A DNA stretch of 64,000 nt, taken from Ruminococcaceae bacterium UBA7080. GTDB taxonomy: Bacteria > Bacillota > Clostridia > Oscillospirales > Acutalibacteraceae. Made by a program: the position numbers and the translations under genes. The stretch lies in NCBI GenBank assembly GCA_002493595.1, contig DKZG01000008.1, forward strand, positions 90,481 to 154,480. Reading direction: 5' to 3'. The notes beneath the pieces were generated by a model. The model saw only the letters and a list, made by a program, of their open reading frames with translations. It ran no database searches and had not been told where the DNA came from. This document shows positions 43,736 to 51,817 of the stretch, one piece after another (the first letter of the stretch is position 1; each line of letters starts with the position of its first letter).

Positions 43736-44701
43736 ATGAAAACAATTGCGGTATTAACAAGCGGAGGCGACGCACCCGGCATGAATGCTGCTATTCGTGC
43801 TGTTGTTCGTACTGCCTGCGAGAATGGTATAAAGGTATATGGTGTAATCAGAGGATATAATGGTCTTATAAACGGTGATTTTATTGAGATGGATCTTCGC
43901 TCCGTTTCAGATATCATAAACAGAGGCGGCACAATTCTTTATTCAGCACGCTCGGTTGAGTTTGCTACGGAAGAAGGTATGCGCAAGGCTATACGCACAT
44001 GCCAGGAATGGGGAATTGAAGGCGTGGTTGTTATCGGCGGTGACGGCTCATTTCGCGGTGCAAGAGATTTGTCCGAAAGAGGAATTCCGTGTGTGGGTAT
44101 TCCGGGTACAATTGATAACGATATTGCATGCTGTGATTACACGATTGGTTATGATACTTGTCTTAATACAATTATGGAGCTGGTTGACAGGCTTCGCGAT
44201 ACATCAGAATCTCACGATAGATGCTCTGTTATTGAGGTTATGGGCAGACGCGCAGGTTATCTTGCTCTTAATGCAGGTATTGCCTGCGGTGCAACATCAA
44301 TTTTAATTCCTGAGGTTTCCTTTGATATCGAAAAGCATGTTATTGAAAGAATGCAAAAAACCCAGCGAACAGATAAAAAACATTTTATTATTATTGTAGC
44401 TGAGGGTTGCGGAGTTAATATCGAGGATTTAGCAGATGAGATAGAGAAGAAAACAGGTGTTGAAACACGTCCGACAATTCTCGGCCACACACAGCGCGGC
44501 GGATATCCGACTGTTAAGGACAGAGTAATGGCGACACGTATGGGCAACTATGCTGTTAAGCTTCTTATGAACAATATCGGTAACCGGGTGGTTGCTTCCA
44601 AGAAGGAAGATGTTATTGATTACGATATTTTTGATGCACTCAATATGAGTAAATCCATTGATATGGAGCTTTATGATATTGCTCACGAGGTTTCCATTTA
44701 A
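43736..44701 (+). CDS. pfkA: ATP-dependent 6-phosphofructokinase
   Basis: This glycolytic enzyme makes fructose 1,6-bisphosphate. It has 321 residues, the length of bacterial allosteric PFK. The motifs are TSGGDAPGMNAAIRAVVR, VVIGGDGSFRGA (a Gly after GGD marks the ATP rather than the PPi type), GIPGTIDNDI (catalytic Asp) and VEVMGRRAGYLAL. The start at 43736 follows AGGAGGATACTGATT; the 20 upstream codons in frame are not family-like. Confidence 0.97.
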   Translation: MKTIAVLTSGGDAPGMNAAIRAVVRTACENGIKVYGVIRGYNGLINGDFIEMDLRSVSDIINRGGTILYSARSVEFATEEGMRKAIRTCQEWGIEGVVVIGGDGSFRGARDLSERGIPCVGIPGTIDNDIACCDYTIGYDTCLNTIMELVDRLRDTSESHDRCSVIEVMGRRAGYLALNAGIACGATSILIPEVSFDIEKHVIERMQKTQRTDKKHFIIIVAEGCGVNIEDLADEIEKKTGVETRPTILGHTQRGGYPTVKDRVMATRMGNYAVKLLMNNIGNRVVASKKEDVIDYDIFDALNMSKSIDMELYDIAHEVSI

Positions 44702-44712
44702 AATACATATCT

Positions 44713-44754
44713 GCCGGGATATATCTGAGAAGTTTATATCCCGGCTGTTTTTTT
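44713..44754 (+). terminator. Terminator after pfkA
   Basis: GCCGGGATATA (44713-44723) pairs with TATATCCCGGC (44735-44745), followed by TGTTTTTTT. Confidence 0.9.
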
Positions 44755-44772
44755 AGAAATGAGGTGATTGTT

Positions 44773-46047
44773 ATGCCTGAAATTAAATGTCCGAATTGCG
44801 GTGGGATTTTTCAAGTCGATGAATCAGGATATGCTGAAATCGTGGCGCAGGTGCGTACTGCCGAATTCAACAGAGAGATAACGGAAAAACGCAATAGCTT
44901 TGATATTGAAAAGGAACAGGCGGTTAAGCTGGCACGTTTAGAGGAAAAAAACAAAGCGAAAGAGAGTATTTCTCGGAAAGATGAAGAAATTGTAACGCTT
45001 AAGACCAGATTGGAACACACTAAAACAGAGGAAGCAGTAAAAGCGAAAGATGCGCTTGCGAAAAAAGACAATGAAATTCTTGCTTTGAAGCATCAGTTAG
45101 AAAGTTTTAAGTCACAGTTGGAGCTTGCTGTAAAAAATGCTGTGTCGGATGCAGAAAAACAGCGGGACTTGCTTAGCAGTGAACTGGAAATACAGAAACA
45201 AAAGCATATTAATGAAGAGAATTCGCTTAAAGAAAGATATGAAATGCAACTTGCACTTAAGGATGAGGAAGTGCAGCGGTATAAGGATTTTAAGTTGAGA
45301 CTGTCTACAAAAATGCTTGGCGAAAGTCTGGAGCAGCATTGTGAGACGGAATTCAACAGAATTAGGATGACTGCTTTTCCCAAGGCCTATTTCGAGAAGG
45401 ATAATGATAGCTCAAAAGGCAATAAGGGTGATTACATTTTTCGCGAATTTGATGACGAAGGAAATGAAATCATTTCTATTATGTTTGAAATGAAAAATCA
45501 GCAGGATGAAACATCAACAAAAAAGAAAAATGAGGATTTCTTTAAAAAGCTTGATAAAGACCGTAATGATAAAGCATGCGAGTATGCTGTTTTGGTTTCT
45601 ATGCTTGAGCCTGAGAGTGAGCTTTATAATAACGGGATTGTAGATGTTTCTTATCAATATAAAAAGATGTATGTGATAAGACCCCAGTTTTTTATACTCA
45701 TCATAACGCTGCTTCGCAATGCAGCACTGAATTCAATGGATTATAAGAGAGAACTGGCGGTTATACGCAATCAGAATATTGATATCACGCATTTTGAGGA
45801 AAATATGGAGTCGTTTAAAAACGGATTTTCACGTAATTTCAGACTGGCAAGCGAAAAGTTTCAAACAGCTATTGATGAAATTGACAAAACAATTGACCAT
45901 CTTCAAAAAACAAAAAAAGCACTTCTTTCGTCGGAAAATAATCTAAGGCTCGCAAATGACAAGGTGCAGGATTTAACGATAAAAAAATTAACAAAAGGCA
46001 ATTCTACAATGAAGGCTAAATTTGATGAATTGAAAAATAACGGTTAA
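44773..46047 (+). CDS. DUF2130 coiled-coil protein
   Basis: This protein of 424 residues has an N-terminal zinc-ribbon-like CPNCGGIF, then about 150 residues of charged coiled coil (many EKK/KDEEI repeats), and then the DUF2130 core. The core contains LGESLEQHCETEFNRIR, KGDYIFREFDDEGNEIISIMFEMKNQ and EDFFKKLDKDRNDKACEYAVLVSMLE. The D-E-x-K arrangement is reminiscent of the PD-(D/E)XK nuclease fold, so DNA cleavage is possible but unproved. A second coiled coil closes the protein. GAGGTGATTGTT precedes ATG 44773. Confidence 0.85.
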   Translation: MPEIKCPNCGGIFQVDESGYAEIVAQVRTAEFNREITEKRNSFDIEKEQAVKLARLEEKNKAKESISRKDEEIVTLKTRLEHTKTEEAVKAKDALAKKDNEILALKHQLESFKSQLELAVKNAVSDAEKQRDLLSSELEIQKQKHINEENSLKERYEMQLALKDEEVQRYKDFKLRLSTKMLGESLEQHCETEFNRIRMTAFPKAYFEKDNDSSKGNKGDYIFREFDDEGNEIISIMFEMKNQQDETSTKKKNEDFFKKLDKDRNDKACEYAVLVSMLEPESELYNNGIVDVSYQYKKMYVIRPQFFILIITLLRNAALNSMDYKRELAVIRNQNIDITHFEENMESFKNGFSRNFRLASEKFQTAIDEIDKTIDHLQKTKKALLSSENNLRLANDKVQDLTIKKLTKGNSTMKAKFDELKNNG

Positions 46048-46099
46048 GCAAAATGAAAATAATGTATTTTAAATTTCAATAAAATTATTTTAAATTTTT

Positions 46100-46130
46100 A
46101 AGGACATCTTTGAGATGTCCTTATTTTTTT
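46100..46130 (+). terminator. Terminator after the DUF2130 gene
   Basis: AAGGACATC (46100-46108) pairs with GATGTCCTT (46114-46122), followed by ATTTTTTT. Confidence 0.85.
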
Positions 46131-46155
46131 GTCAATACTATATTCGGTGATTTAT

Positions 46156-47358
46156 TTGAAAAAGTTTATTCGTGTAGCTGATGTGTGCATTGCAGCCTTT
46201 TTGATTTTTGTGTACAGCTTAATAGGATTTGGTGATTTATGTCTTCCAAATCAAATTTCGTCATATTCCTCAAAAGGAATAAGTTATAAAAGTATATATA
46301 CAGTTGATGTTGAGCAAAGTGCACTGGTTGATTTTCAAAATAACAAGCGTGTGTCACCGATAGAGGGTGAAATAAAGCTTTTGGGTATTTTTCCCGTAAA
46401 GTCAGCAAGAATCAATCAGGAGGAAGAAAAACGCGTTTATGTGAGCGGTGAAAGTTTCGGCATAAAGCTTTATACTGACGGTGTTATCGTTGTGGGTACA
46501 AGAGATGTTGAAACCGCTGATGGAAAAAGCAATCCGGCTAAAAAAGCCGGTATTGAAAAAGGTGACATTATCGTAAGCATTAATAATGTAAAAATGACAT
46601 CCTCATCACAGGTTGAGGAGACTTTTAACGATAATAACGGTAAGGATTATCGAATTAAAGTTAAGAGAAACGGGAATTATAAAAATTTCACGTTGACACC
46701 TGTTTATTCTCAGTCGGAAGGCAAGTTCAAGGTAGGCATTTGGGTACGAGACTCGACTGCCGGAATAGGAACAGTTACTTTTTATAATTCAGAAAATAAC
46801 AGTATAGCTGCCCTTGGACATCCCATAACAGATGTAGATACCAATGATATCATGCCTATTTTAAACGGAGAGGCAGTAAAAGCAAATGTAACAAAGCTGT
46901 ATAAAAGCACAAACGGTGAAGCAGGATCGCTTTGCTGCGATTTTACAAATGAAGTCATCGGTAGCCTGAGCGTCAACAGTAACTGTGGGATATACGGAAA
47001 ATTTGACTGCAGTCTTGTCGGCAAACGTCTTTATAAGGTGGCGGCTGCACAGGAAATTGAAAAGGGAAGCGCCCAGCTTTTATGCACTGTTGATGACAAG
47101 GGACCTCAGCTTTATGATGTGGAGATTACCAGAGTTTCCTACAGAGAGAATAATGATGAGAAGAATATGGTAATTAAAGTGACTGATAAAAATCTCATTG
47201 AAAAGACAGGCGGTATTGTTCAGGGAATGAGCGGCTCACCGATTATTCAAAACGGAAAACTTGTAGGCGCATTGACGCATGTAATTGTAGATAAGCCGGA
47301 GAAGGGTTACGCAATATTTGCCGAGAAAATGGTGGAAAAGTCAAAAGAAGTTAAATAA
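46156..47358 (+). CDS. spoIVB: SpoIVB serine peptidase (sigma-K checkpoint)
   Basis: This forespore-secreted protease signals across the intermembrane space to activate pro-sigma-K processing. It has 400 residues. An N-terminal membrane anchor (VCIAAFLIFVYSLIGFG) is followed by a PDZ domain (KAGIEKGDIIVSINN) and the S55 peptidase domain with His222 in ALGHPITD and Ser361 in GMSGSPII. The TTG at 46156 has CGGTGAT five bases upstream and gives MKKFIRVADV; the frame also opens at 46129, inside the preceding terminator. Adjacency to spo0A is conserved across spore formers. Confidence 0.94.
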   Translation: MKKFIRVADVCIAAFLIFVYSLIGFGDLCLPNQISSYSSKGISYKSIYTVDVEQSALVDFQNNKRVSPIEGEIKLLGIFPVKSARINQEEEKRVYVSGESFGIKLYTDGVIVVGTRDVETADGKSNPAKKAGIEKGDIIVSINNVKMTSSSQVEETFNDNNGKDYRIKVKRNGNYKNFTLTPVYSQSEGKFKVGIWVRDSTAGIGTVTFYNSENNSIAALGHPITDVDTNDIMPILNGEAVKANVTKLYKSTNGEAGSLCCDFTNEVIGSLSVNSNCGIYGKFDCSLVGKRLYKVAAAQEIEKGSAQLLCTVDDKGPQLYDVEITRVSYRENNDEKNMVIKVTDKNLIEKTGGIVQGMSGSPIIQNGKLVGALTHVIVDKPEKGYAIFAEKMVEKSKEVK

Positions 47359-47470
47359 TGCGTAACAAAGCAAACATAACACACTATAGCGATTTGAAAT
47401 ACTCTTTAATTTTCTCGAGAATCATTTCATCAAAACGTGAAAATAATTTACAAAAAAATGTGAAAAAGAC

Positions 47471-47499
47471 TTGCAATTTTTGCGGATAAATGGTAAAAT
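47471..47499 (+). promoter_or_regulatory. Candidate promoter of spo0A
   Basis: TTGCAA (47471-47476), 17 bp, TAAAAT (47494-47499), with a leader of about 22 nt to the ATG at 47528. Confidence 0.5.
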
Positions 47500-47527
47500 G
47501 TGGAGGAAATAAAAAAGGAGGGTTTCT

Positions 47528-48298
47528 ATGAAAACCAATTTAAAAGTATTGATTGCTGATGATACGGTTCAGTTTGGAAAGGAATGTCAGAAGGAGCTGA
47601 AGAATGCAGGATTTGATGTTGTGCTGACAGCTAAGGATGGACTTAGGGTAATATCCATAATAGATTCACAGCATATTGATATTGTGCTTATGGATGCATT
47701 TATGCCTAACGGCGATGCAATTGAAATATTAGAGCATATGAATAATTCCCTTAACGAAAAGCCTCTTGTTGCAGTTTTGTCGTCTGTTGATTCACAGGAT
47801 TTTGAAGAGCAGATGATAAATGCAGGTGCAAATTACTATTTTATTAAACCTGTTACAGCTAAATCTGTGGCAAAGCGTCTTATAAGTCTTGCTTCATGGA
47901 AAAGTGAGAAGAAAAGGCGTGAGCGTTCTATTCTCAATGACGAGGATATTGACGTTACAATTTCCGATATTATGCGTCAGATTGGTGTGCCGGCTCATAT
48001 TAAAGGTTATCAGTACTTACGAACTGCAATCCGTCTTTGCGTAAATGACAGCGAGATGCTGGGATCAGTTACTAAACTGCTTTATCCTACTATTGCTAAA
48101 ATGTATGACACGACTGCATCGAGAGTTGAAAGGGCAATCAGACATGCGATTGAAGTAGCATGGGACAGAGGCGATGTCGATGTTTTGTCATCCTATTTTG
48201 GTTATACGATCCAGTCTCAGAGAGGTAAGCCTACAAATTCGGAATTTATTGCAATGATTGCAGATAAGCTGAAGCTGTCCCTTAAAACAACGGCGTAA
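47528..48298 (+). CDS. spo0A: Spo0A, master regulator of sporulation
   Basis: This response regulator has 256 residues. The receiver domain has the acidic pair D11-D12, the phosphoacceptor D56 in VLMDAFMP and Lys107 in FIKPV. The C-terminal Spo0A DNA-binding domain contains IGVPAHIKGYQYLRTAI, the recognition part TTASRVERAIRHAIEVAWDRG and GKPTNSEFIAMIADKL. AAAAAGGAGGGTTTCT precedes the ATG. It is followed by a terminator and a long non-coding gap before the ribosomal cluster. Confidence 0.97.
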   Translation: MKTNLKVLIADDTVQFGKECQKELKNAGFDVVLTAKDGLRVISIIDSQHIDIVLMDAFMPNGDAIEILEHMNNSLNEKPLVAVLSSVDSQDFEEQMINAGANYYFIKPVTAKSVAKRLISLASWKSEKKRRERSILNDEDIDVTISDIMRQIGVPAHIKGYQYLRTAIRLCVNDSEMLGSVTKLLYPTIAKMYDTTASRVERAIRHAIEVAWDRGDVDVLSSYFGYTIQSQRGKPTNSEFIAMIADKLKLSLKTTA

Positions 48299-48412
48299 AG
48301 TATTGCTTATAATGTGAGATTTTTAGAATCGCATAATATAGTTTGGTTTGGGCTTAGAAACAGATATAATTTCTGTTATGCGTTTTGATAAATAGAATAA
48401 GTACATCTATAT

Positions 48413-48458
48413 ATTGTGGTGTGAGTAACCATTTTGATGCTTGCACCGCAATTTTTTT
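48413..48458 (+). terminator. Terminator downstream of spo0A
   Basis: ATTGTGGTGTGAGTA (48413-48427) pairs, with several G-U pairs, with TGCTTGCACCGCAAT (48438-48452) around a 10-nt loop and is followed by a T-run to 48458. The stretch 48299-48412 before it holds no ORF, only a small hairpin AACAGA / TCTGTT (48359-48377). Confidence 0.75.
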
Positions 48459-48518
48459 ATTGTGCATTTCTACAGAATTTTTAAGGTGAAATTCGTACAA
48501 AATGCACAACAAAAAAAT
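48451..48518. repeat. Long inverted repeat in the spo0A-rpsJ gap
   Basis: 48451-48469 pairs with 48500-48518 (18 of 19 positions), and an inner part (GAATTT / AAATTC, 48475-48480 with 48489-48494) extends it. In total there are about 27 pairs around the loop TTAAGGTG. Its left arm contains the T-run of the preceding terminator, so the two structures exclude each other. No ORF is present. Confidence 0.6.
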
Positions 48519-48553
48519 ATTTCCAAAAATTTATAAAAAGTTCAAAAATACCC

Positions 48554-48582
48554 TTGACAACGGCATCTCTATAATATATAAT
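48554..48582 (+). promoter_or_regulatory. Consensus promoter of the S10-spc-alpha ribosomal cluster
   Basis: TTGACA (48554-48559), exactly 17 bp, TATAAT (48577-48582): a perfect match, as expected for ribosomal protein genes. The predicted start is near 48589. Confidence 0.9.
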
Positions 48583-48588
48583 AAACAA

Positions 48589-48894
48589 GCTTGCGGAATA
48601 GGTCTATTGTATATTTATTCTATATCCGCACATAAGATATGCGATGATGTGTAAGGTGGCGTCTTAACCCAGACGGGAATTTACACGGAGTATGTCCGAT
48701 TTTAAACCGGGCGAAAATCACCGATAGGTAACTACATGCAAAGTCAGCGGCTTGCGAACACTGGCTGAAGGTGCGTTATTTCTCTGCCCGAATGAAATTC
48801 AATCATTCGGTTTTATTTACAGAGAGGGTTGAAACACACGGTAGCGTGGAAACTTTATCGGAACTCGCACCATAATTTTTCAGGAGGAAATAAC
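48589..48894 (+). promoter_or_regulatory. Structured 5' leader of the S10 operon (candidate attenuator)
   Basis: The 300-nt untranslated leader folds by eye into a chain of helices: 48592-48601 with 48620-48630; 48649-48654 with 48681-48686, enclosing 48660-48664 with 48671-48675; 48690-48695 with 48734-48739, enclosing 48698-48703 with 48714-48719; and 48742-48747 with 48761-48766. A terminator-like hairpin follows at 48788. GGTGCG (48770-48775) can also pair with CGCACC (48866-48871) across it. The rest holds CACG-GTAG-CGTG (48837-48848) and the rpsJ SD. This suggests autoregulation by a ribosomal protein such as L4, as in enteric bacteria, but no known leader family was recognised. Confidence 0.65.
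48788..48818 (+). terminator. Possible attenuator terminator inside the S10 leader
   Basis: CCGAATGA (48788-48795) pairs with TCATTCGG (48803-48810) around AATTCAA and is followed by TTTTATTT. TCTCTG / CAGAGA (48781-48786 with 48820-48825) can extend the stem. Confidence 0.6.
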
Positions 48895-49209
48895 ATGGCA
48901 GCAAGTAAGGTTAAAATTCGAATCAGACTTAAGGGCTACGATCACAGTCTTGTTGATCAGGCTTCTGAGAAGATTGTTGAAACTGCAAAGAGAACGGGCG
49001 CTCAGGTCAGCGGTCCTATTCCGCTTCCTACAGAGGTAGAGAAGGTAACAATCCTCAGAGCTGTTCATAAGTACAAGGACAGCCGTGAGCAGTTCGAACA
49101 GAGAACACACAAAAGACTCATTGACATACTCAGACCTTCAAACAAAACAGTTGAAGCTTTGACAAGTCTTGAGCTCCCAGCCGGTGTGGAGATTGAGATT
49201 AAGCTCTAA
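48895..49209 (+). CDS. rpsJ: 30S ribosomal protein S10 (NusE)
   Basis: This protein of 104 residues is part of the 30S head and also a partner of NusB in antitermination. The sequence contains KIRIRLKGYDHSLVDQ, VSGPIPLPT and EQFEQRTHKRLIDI. Start 48895 is fixed by TTTCAGGAGGAAATAAC; the 22 upstream in-frame codons lie in the structured leader. It is the first gene of the ribosomal cluster; a small GTTG/CAAC hairpin lies in the gap before rplC. Confidence 0.98.
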   Translation: MAASKVKIRIRLKGYDHSLVDQASEKIVETAKRTGAQVSGPIPLPTEVEKVTILRAVHKYKDSREQFEQRTHKRLIDILRPSNKTVEALTSLELPAGVEIEIKL

Positions 49210-49267
49210 TTCAGGCTGAGGTCATGTTGGGGAAACTCAACCAATAACCAAAAGGAGGAAATAAACC

Positions 49268-49900
49268 ATGAAAAAAGGTCTTATCGGTAAAAAGATCGGC
49301 ATGACTCAGATTTTCGACGAAAACGGAAAAGTTATTCCGGTTACGGTAGTTGAAGCAGGTCCGTGCACAGTTACTCAGATTAAGACAATGGACAACGATG
49401 GCTATGAGGCTGTTCAGGTTGGCTTTGGTGATATTAAGGTGTCACGTGTTAACAAGCCGATGAAGGGTCATTTTGATAAAGCAGACGTTGCTCCAAAGAA
49501 AACACTTAAAGAATTCCGTCTTGACAGCATTGATGGTATTGAGGTTGGCAACATTCTCAAGGCTGACATTTTTGAGGTTGGCGAAACTGTTGATGTTAAG
49601 GGAACAAGTAAGGGTCACGGAACAGCAGGTGCAATTAAGCGCTGGAATTTCTCAAGACTCAGAATGACACACGGTACAGGTCCTAACCACCGTCATGCAG
49701 GTTCACTCGGTGCTTGTTCAAGTCCTTCAAGAGTATTTAAGGGCAAAAAGATGGCAGGTCACTACGGTCACGAAACAGTAACAGTTCAAAACCTTAAGGT
49801 TGCTAAGATTGATGCAGAAAACAATCTGATTGCAATCAAAGGTGCAATCCCCGGTCCTAAGGGCGGAATTGTTGTTATCGCAGATGCGGTTAAAGCTTAA
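49268..49900 (+). CDS. rplC: 50S ribosomal protein L3
   Basis: This 210-residue early 50S assembly protein lies near the peptidyl transferase centre. It starts GLIGKKIGMTQIFDE and has the conserved central loop KRWNFSRLRMTHGTG and HRHAGSLGACSSPSRVFKGKK-type stretch that reaches 23S rRNA. AAAAGGAGGAAATAAACC precedes the ATG. Order rpsJ-rplC-rplD is standard. Confidence 0.98.
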   Translation: MKKGLIGKKIGMTQIFDENGKVIPVTVVEAGPCTVTQIKTMDNDGYEAVQVGFGDIKVSRVNKPMKGHFDKADVAPKKTLKEFRLDSIDGIEVGNILKADIFEVGETVDVKGTSKGHGTAGAIKRWNFSRLRMTHGTGPNHRHAGSLGACSSPSRVFKGKKMAGHYGHETVTVQNLKVAKIDAENNLIAIKGAIPGPKGGIVVIADAVKA

Positions 49901-49917
49901 CGAAAGGAGAGATAAAA

Positions 49918-50541
49918 ATGGCACAGGTTCAGGTTTATAACCAGGAAGGTAAGAAAACTTCAAAATTAGAACTTGCTGATTCAGTTTTTGGTATTGAACC
50001 AAATACTTCGGCAATGCATCTTGCAGTTGTTAGCTATCTTGCTAATCAGCGTCAGGGCACACAGTCAACTCTCACTCGTTCGGAAGTTAGCGGTGGCGGT
50101 GCAAAGCCTTGGAGACAGAAGGGCACAGGCCGTGCTCGTCAGGGTTCAACACGCAGCCCACAGTGGGTACACGGCGGTATTGCTCTCGGCCCTAAGCCGA
50201 GAAAGTATAAGGTAAACCTTAACAAGAAGGTTAAGAGACTTGCTATGAAGTCTGCACTTTCGGCTAAGGTTGCTGCAGAAGAGATGATGGTAATCAACAA
50301 GGTTGAGCTTGAAGCAATCAAGACAAAAGCTGTTGTTGACATGCTTTCAAAGCTTAAGGCAGCTAAAAAAACACTTATCGTTACAGCAGAAAGCGATGAG
50401 AAGATTTACAAGAGTGCTCGTAATATTGAGGGTGTAAAGGTTGTTACAGTTAACACACTTTGTGTTTATGATATTTTAAACTGTGACTCTTTCGTAGTTC
50501 TCAAGGACGCAGCAAAGAAGATTGAGGAGGTATATGCATAA
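49918..50541 (+). CDS. rplD: 50S ribosomal protein L4
   Basis: This 207-residue protein lines the peptide exit tunnel. The extended loop RSEVSGGGAKPWRQKGTGRA and RSPQWVHGG is intact, where macrolide resistance changes arise in other species. In enteric bacteria L4 represses its own operon through the S10 leader, which makes it a candidate ligand for the leader seen here. Its TAA overlaps the rplW ATG by one base. Confidence 0.98.
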   Translation: MAQVQVYNQEGKKTSKLELADSVFGIEPNTSAMHLAVVSYLANQRQGTQSTLTRSEVSGGGAKPWRQKGTGRARQGSTRSPQWVHGGIALGPKPRKYKVNLNKKVKRLAMKSALSAKVAAEEMMVINKVELEAIKTKAVVDMLSKLKAAKKTLIVTAESDEKIYKSARNIEGVKVVTVNTLCVYDILNCDSFVVLKDAAKKIEEVYA

Positions 50542-50837
50542 TGAAAACTGCTCAGGATATTATCATCAAGCCGATAATCACTGAGGAATCAATGATGGGC
50601 ATTATGATGAAGAAGTATACCTTCAAGGTTGCAAAAGACGCTAACAAAATTGAAATAGCAAAGGCTGTTGAAGAAGTTTTCCCCGGCACAAAGGTTGCAA
50701 AGGTAAACACAATCAATGTTCGCGGCCACAAGCGTCGTCAGGGTGTAAATGTTGGTTACACTCCTTCATGGAAGAAGGCAATCGTTACACTTACAGAAGA
50801 TTCAAAGGAAATTGAGTTCTTCAACGATATGATGTAA
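50541..50837 (+). CDS. rplW: 50S ribosomal protein L23
   Basis: This 98-residue protein at the exit tunnel docks trigger factor and SRP. It contains IIKPIITEESM, YTFKVAKDANKIEI and VNTINVRGHKRRQG. Start overlaps the rplD stop (TAATG). The SD, GAGGAGGTATATGC, is inside rplD. A hairpin-rich gap of 126 bases follows. Confidence 0.97.
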   Translation: MKTAQDIIIKPIITEESMMGIMMKKYTFKVAKDANKIEIAKAVEEVFPGTKVAKVNTINVRGHKRRQGVNVGYTPSWKKAIVTLTEDSKEIEFFNDMM

Positions 50838-50861
50838 TATCATCTATACCTATTATATATA

Positions 50862-50948
50862 GCAAGCAGTGACAGCTGCTTGCAAAAGCAACAAAATGAT
50901 TTCGGATGATGAGGTATGAAAGGTGCCATCCTTTCGCAAAGTTATCCG
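50862..50948 (+). promoter_or_regulatory. Hairpin-rich rplW-rplB intercistronic region
   Basis: Hairpin 1 pairs GCAAGCAG (50862-50869) with CTGCTTGC (50876-50883). Hairpin 2 is nested: CGGAT (50903-50907) with ATCCG (50944-50948), enclosing GAAAGG (50918-50923) with CCTTTC (50930-50935). Hairpin 2 ends directly at the rplB SD (GGAAAGGAG). There is no T-run, so it is not a terminator. Control of L2 translation or an RNA-processing site is possible. Confidence 0.5.
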
Positions 50949-50963
50949 GAAAGGAGAAAAATA

Positions 50964-51797
50964 ATGGCAATTAAAAATTATAAGCCGACCACTCCTTCAA
51001 GAAGAAATATGTCAGTAACTGATTATTCTTCTCTTTCAAAGGTTGCTCCTGAAAGATCATTGCTTGAGCCACTCAGCAAGAAATCAGGCCGTAACTCTTA
51101 CGGAAGAATTACAGTTCGTCATCGTGGCGGCGGAAACAGAAGAAAGTATCGTATAATTGATTTCAAGAGAAACAAGTTCGATGTACCTGCTACTGTTAAA
51201 ACAATTGAGTATGATCCAAACAGAAGTGCTCACATTGCTCTTATTCAGTATGAGGATGGCGTGAAGAGCTATATTACAGCTCCTGAAGGACTTAAGGTTG
51301 GTGCAACTGTTATGTCAGGTCCTAACGCTGATATCGTCGCAGGTAATGCACTTGCACTTAAAGATATGCCTGTTGGTACGATTGTTCACAATGTTGAGCT
51401 TTATCCCGGCAACGGTGCTCAGCTTGCACGTTCAGCCGGCAACAGTGCACAGCTTATGGCTCTTGAGGGTGCATATGCACTTCTCAGACTCCCATCAGGC
51501 GAGCTTAGAAATGTTCCGAGAGATTGTATGGCAACAGTAGGTGTTGTAGGCAACGCTGACCATGCAAATGTTAAAATCGGTAAAGCAGGCCGTAAGCGCA
51601 ATATGGGCTGGAGACCTACAGTACGTGGTTCAGTAATGAACCCGAATGACCATCCGCATGGTGGTGGTGAAGGTAAATCACCTATCGGTCGTCCGGGTCC
51701 CTGCACACCTTGGGGCAAACCTGCACTCGGTTATAAGACACGTAATAAGAAAAAGGCATCTAACAAGATGATCGTTCGCCGTCGCAACGGTAAATAA
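50964..51797 (+). CDS. rplB: 50S ribosomal protein L2
   Basis: This 277-residue protein is needed for subunit joining and peptidyl transfer. It starts MAIKNYKPTTPSRRNMS and contains RHRGGGNRRKYRIIDFKR, the conserved C-terminal loop MNPNDHPHGGGEGKSPIGR with the functionally key His, and a basic tail. GGAAAGGAGAAAAATA fixes the start at 50964; the 16 in-frame codons upstream belong to the hairpin region. Confidence 0.98.
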   Translation: MAIKNYKPTTPSRRNMSVTDYSSLSKVAPERSLLEPLSKKSGRNSYGRITVRHRGGGNRRKYRIIDFKRNKFDVPATVKTIEYDPNRSAHIALIQYEDGVKSYITAPEGLKVGATVMSGPNADIVAGNALALKDMPVGTIVHNVELYPGNGAQLARSAGNSAQLMALEGAYALLRLPSGELRNVPRDCMATVGVVGNADHANVKIGKAGRKRNMGWRPTVRGSVMNPNDHPHGGGEGKSPIGRPGPCTPWGKPALGYKTRNKKKASNKMIVRRRNGK

Positions 51798-51817
51798 GAA
51801 GAAAGGAGAAGATTAAA

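Noticed and set aside
48649..48690. T-box-like string (AAGGTGG) in the S10 leader
   Set aside because: The full T-box bulge sequence and a specifier loop are missing, and ribosomal protein genes are not T-box targets. The string is part of a local hairpin.
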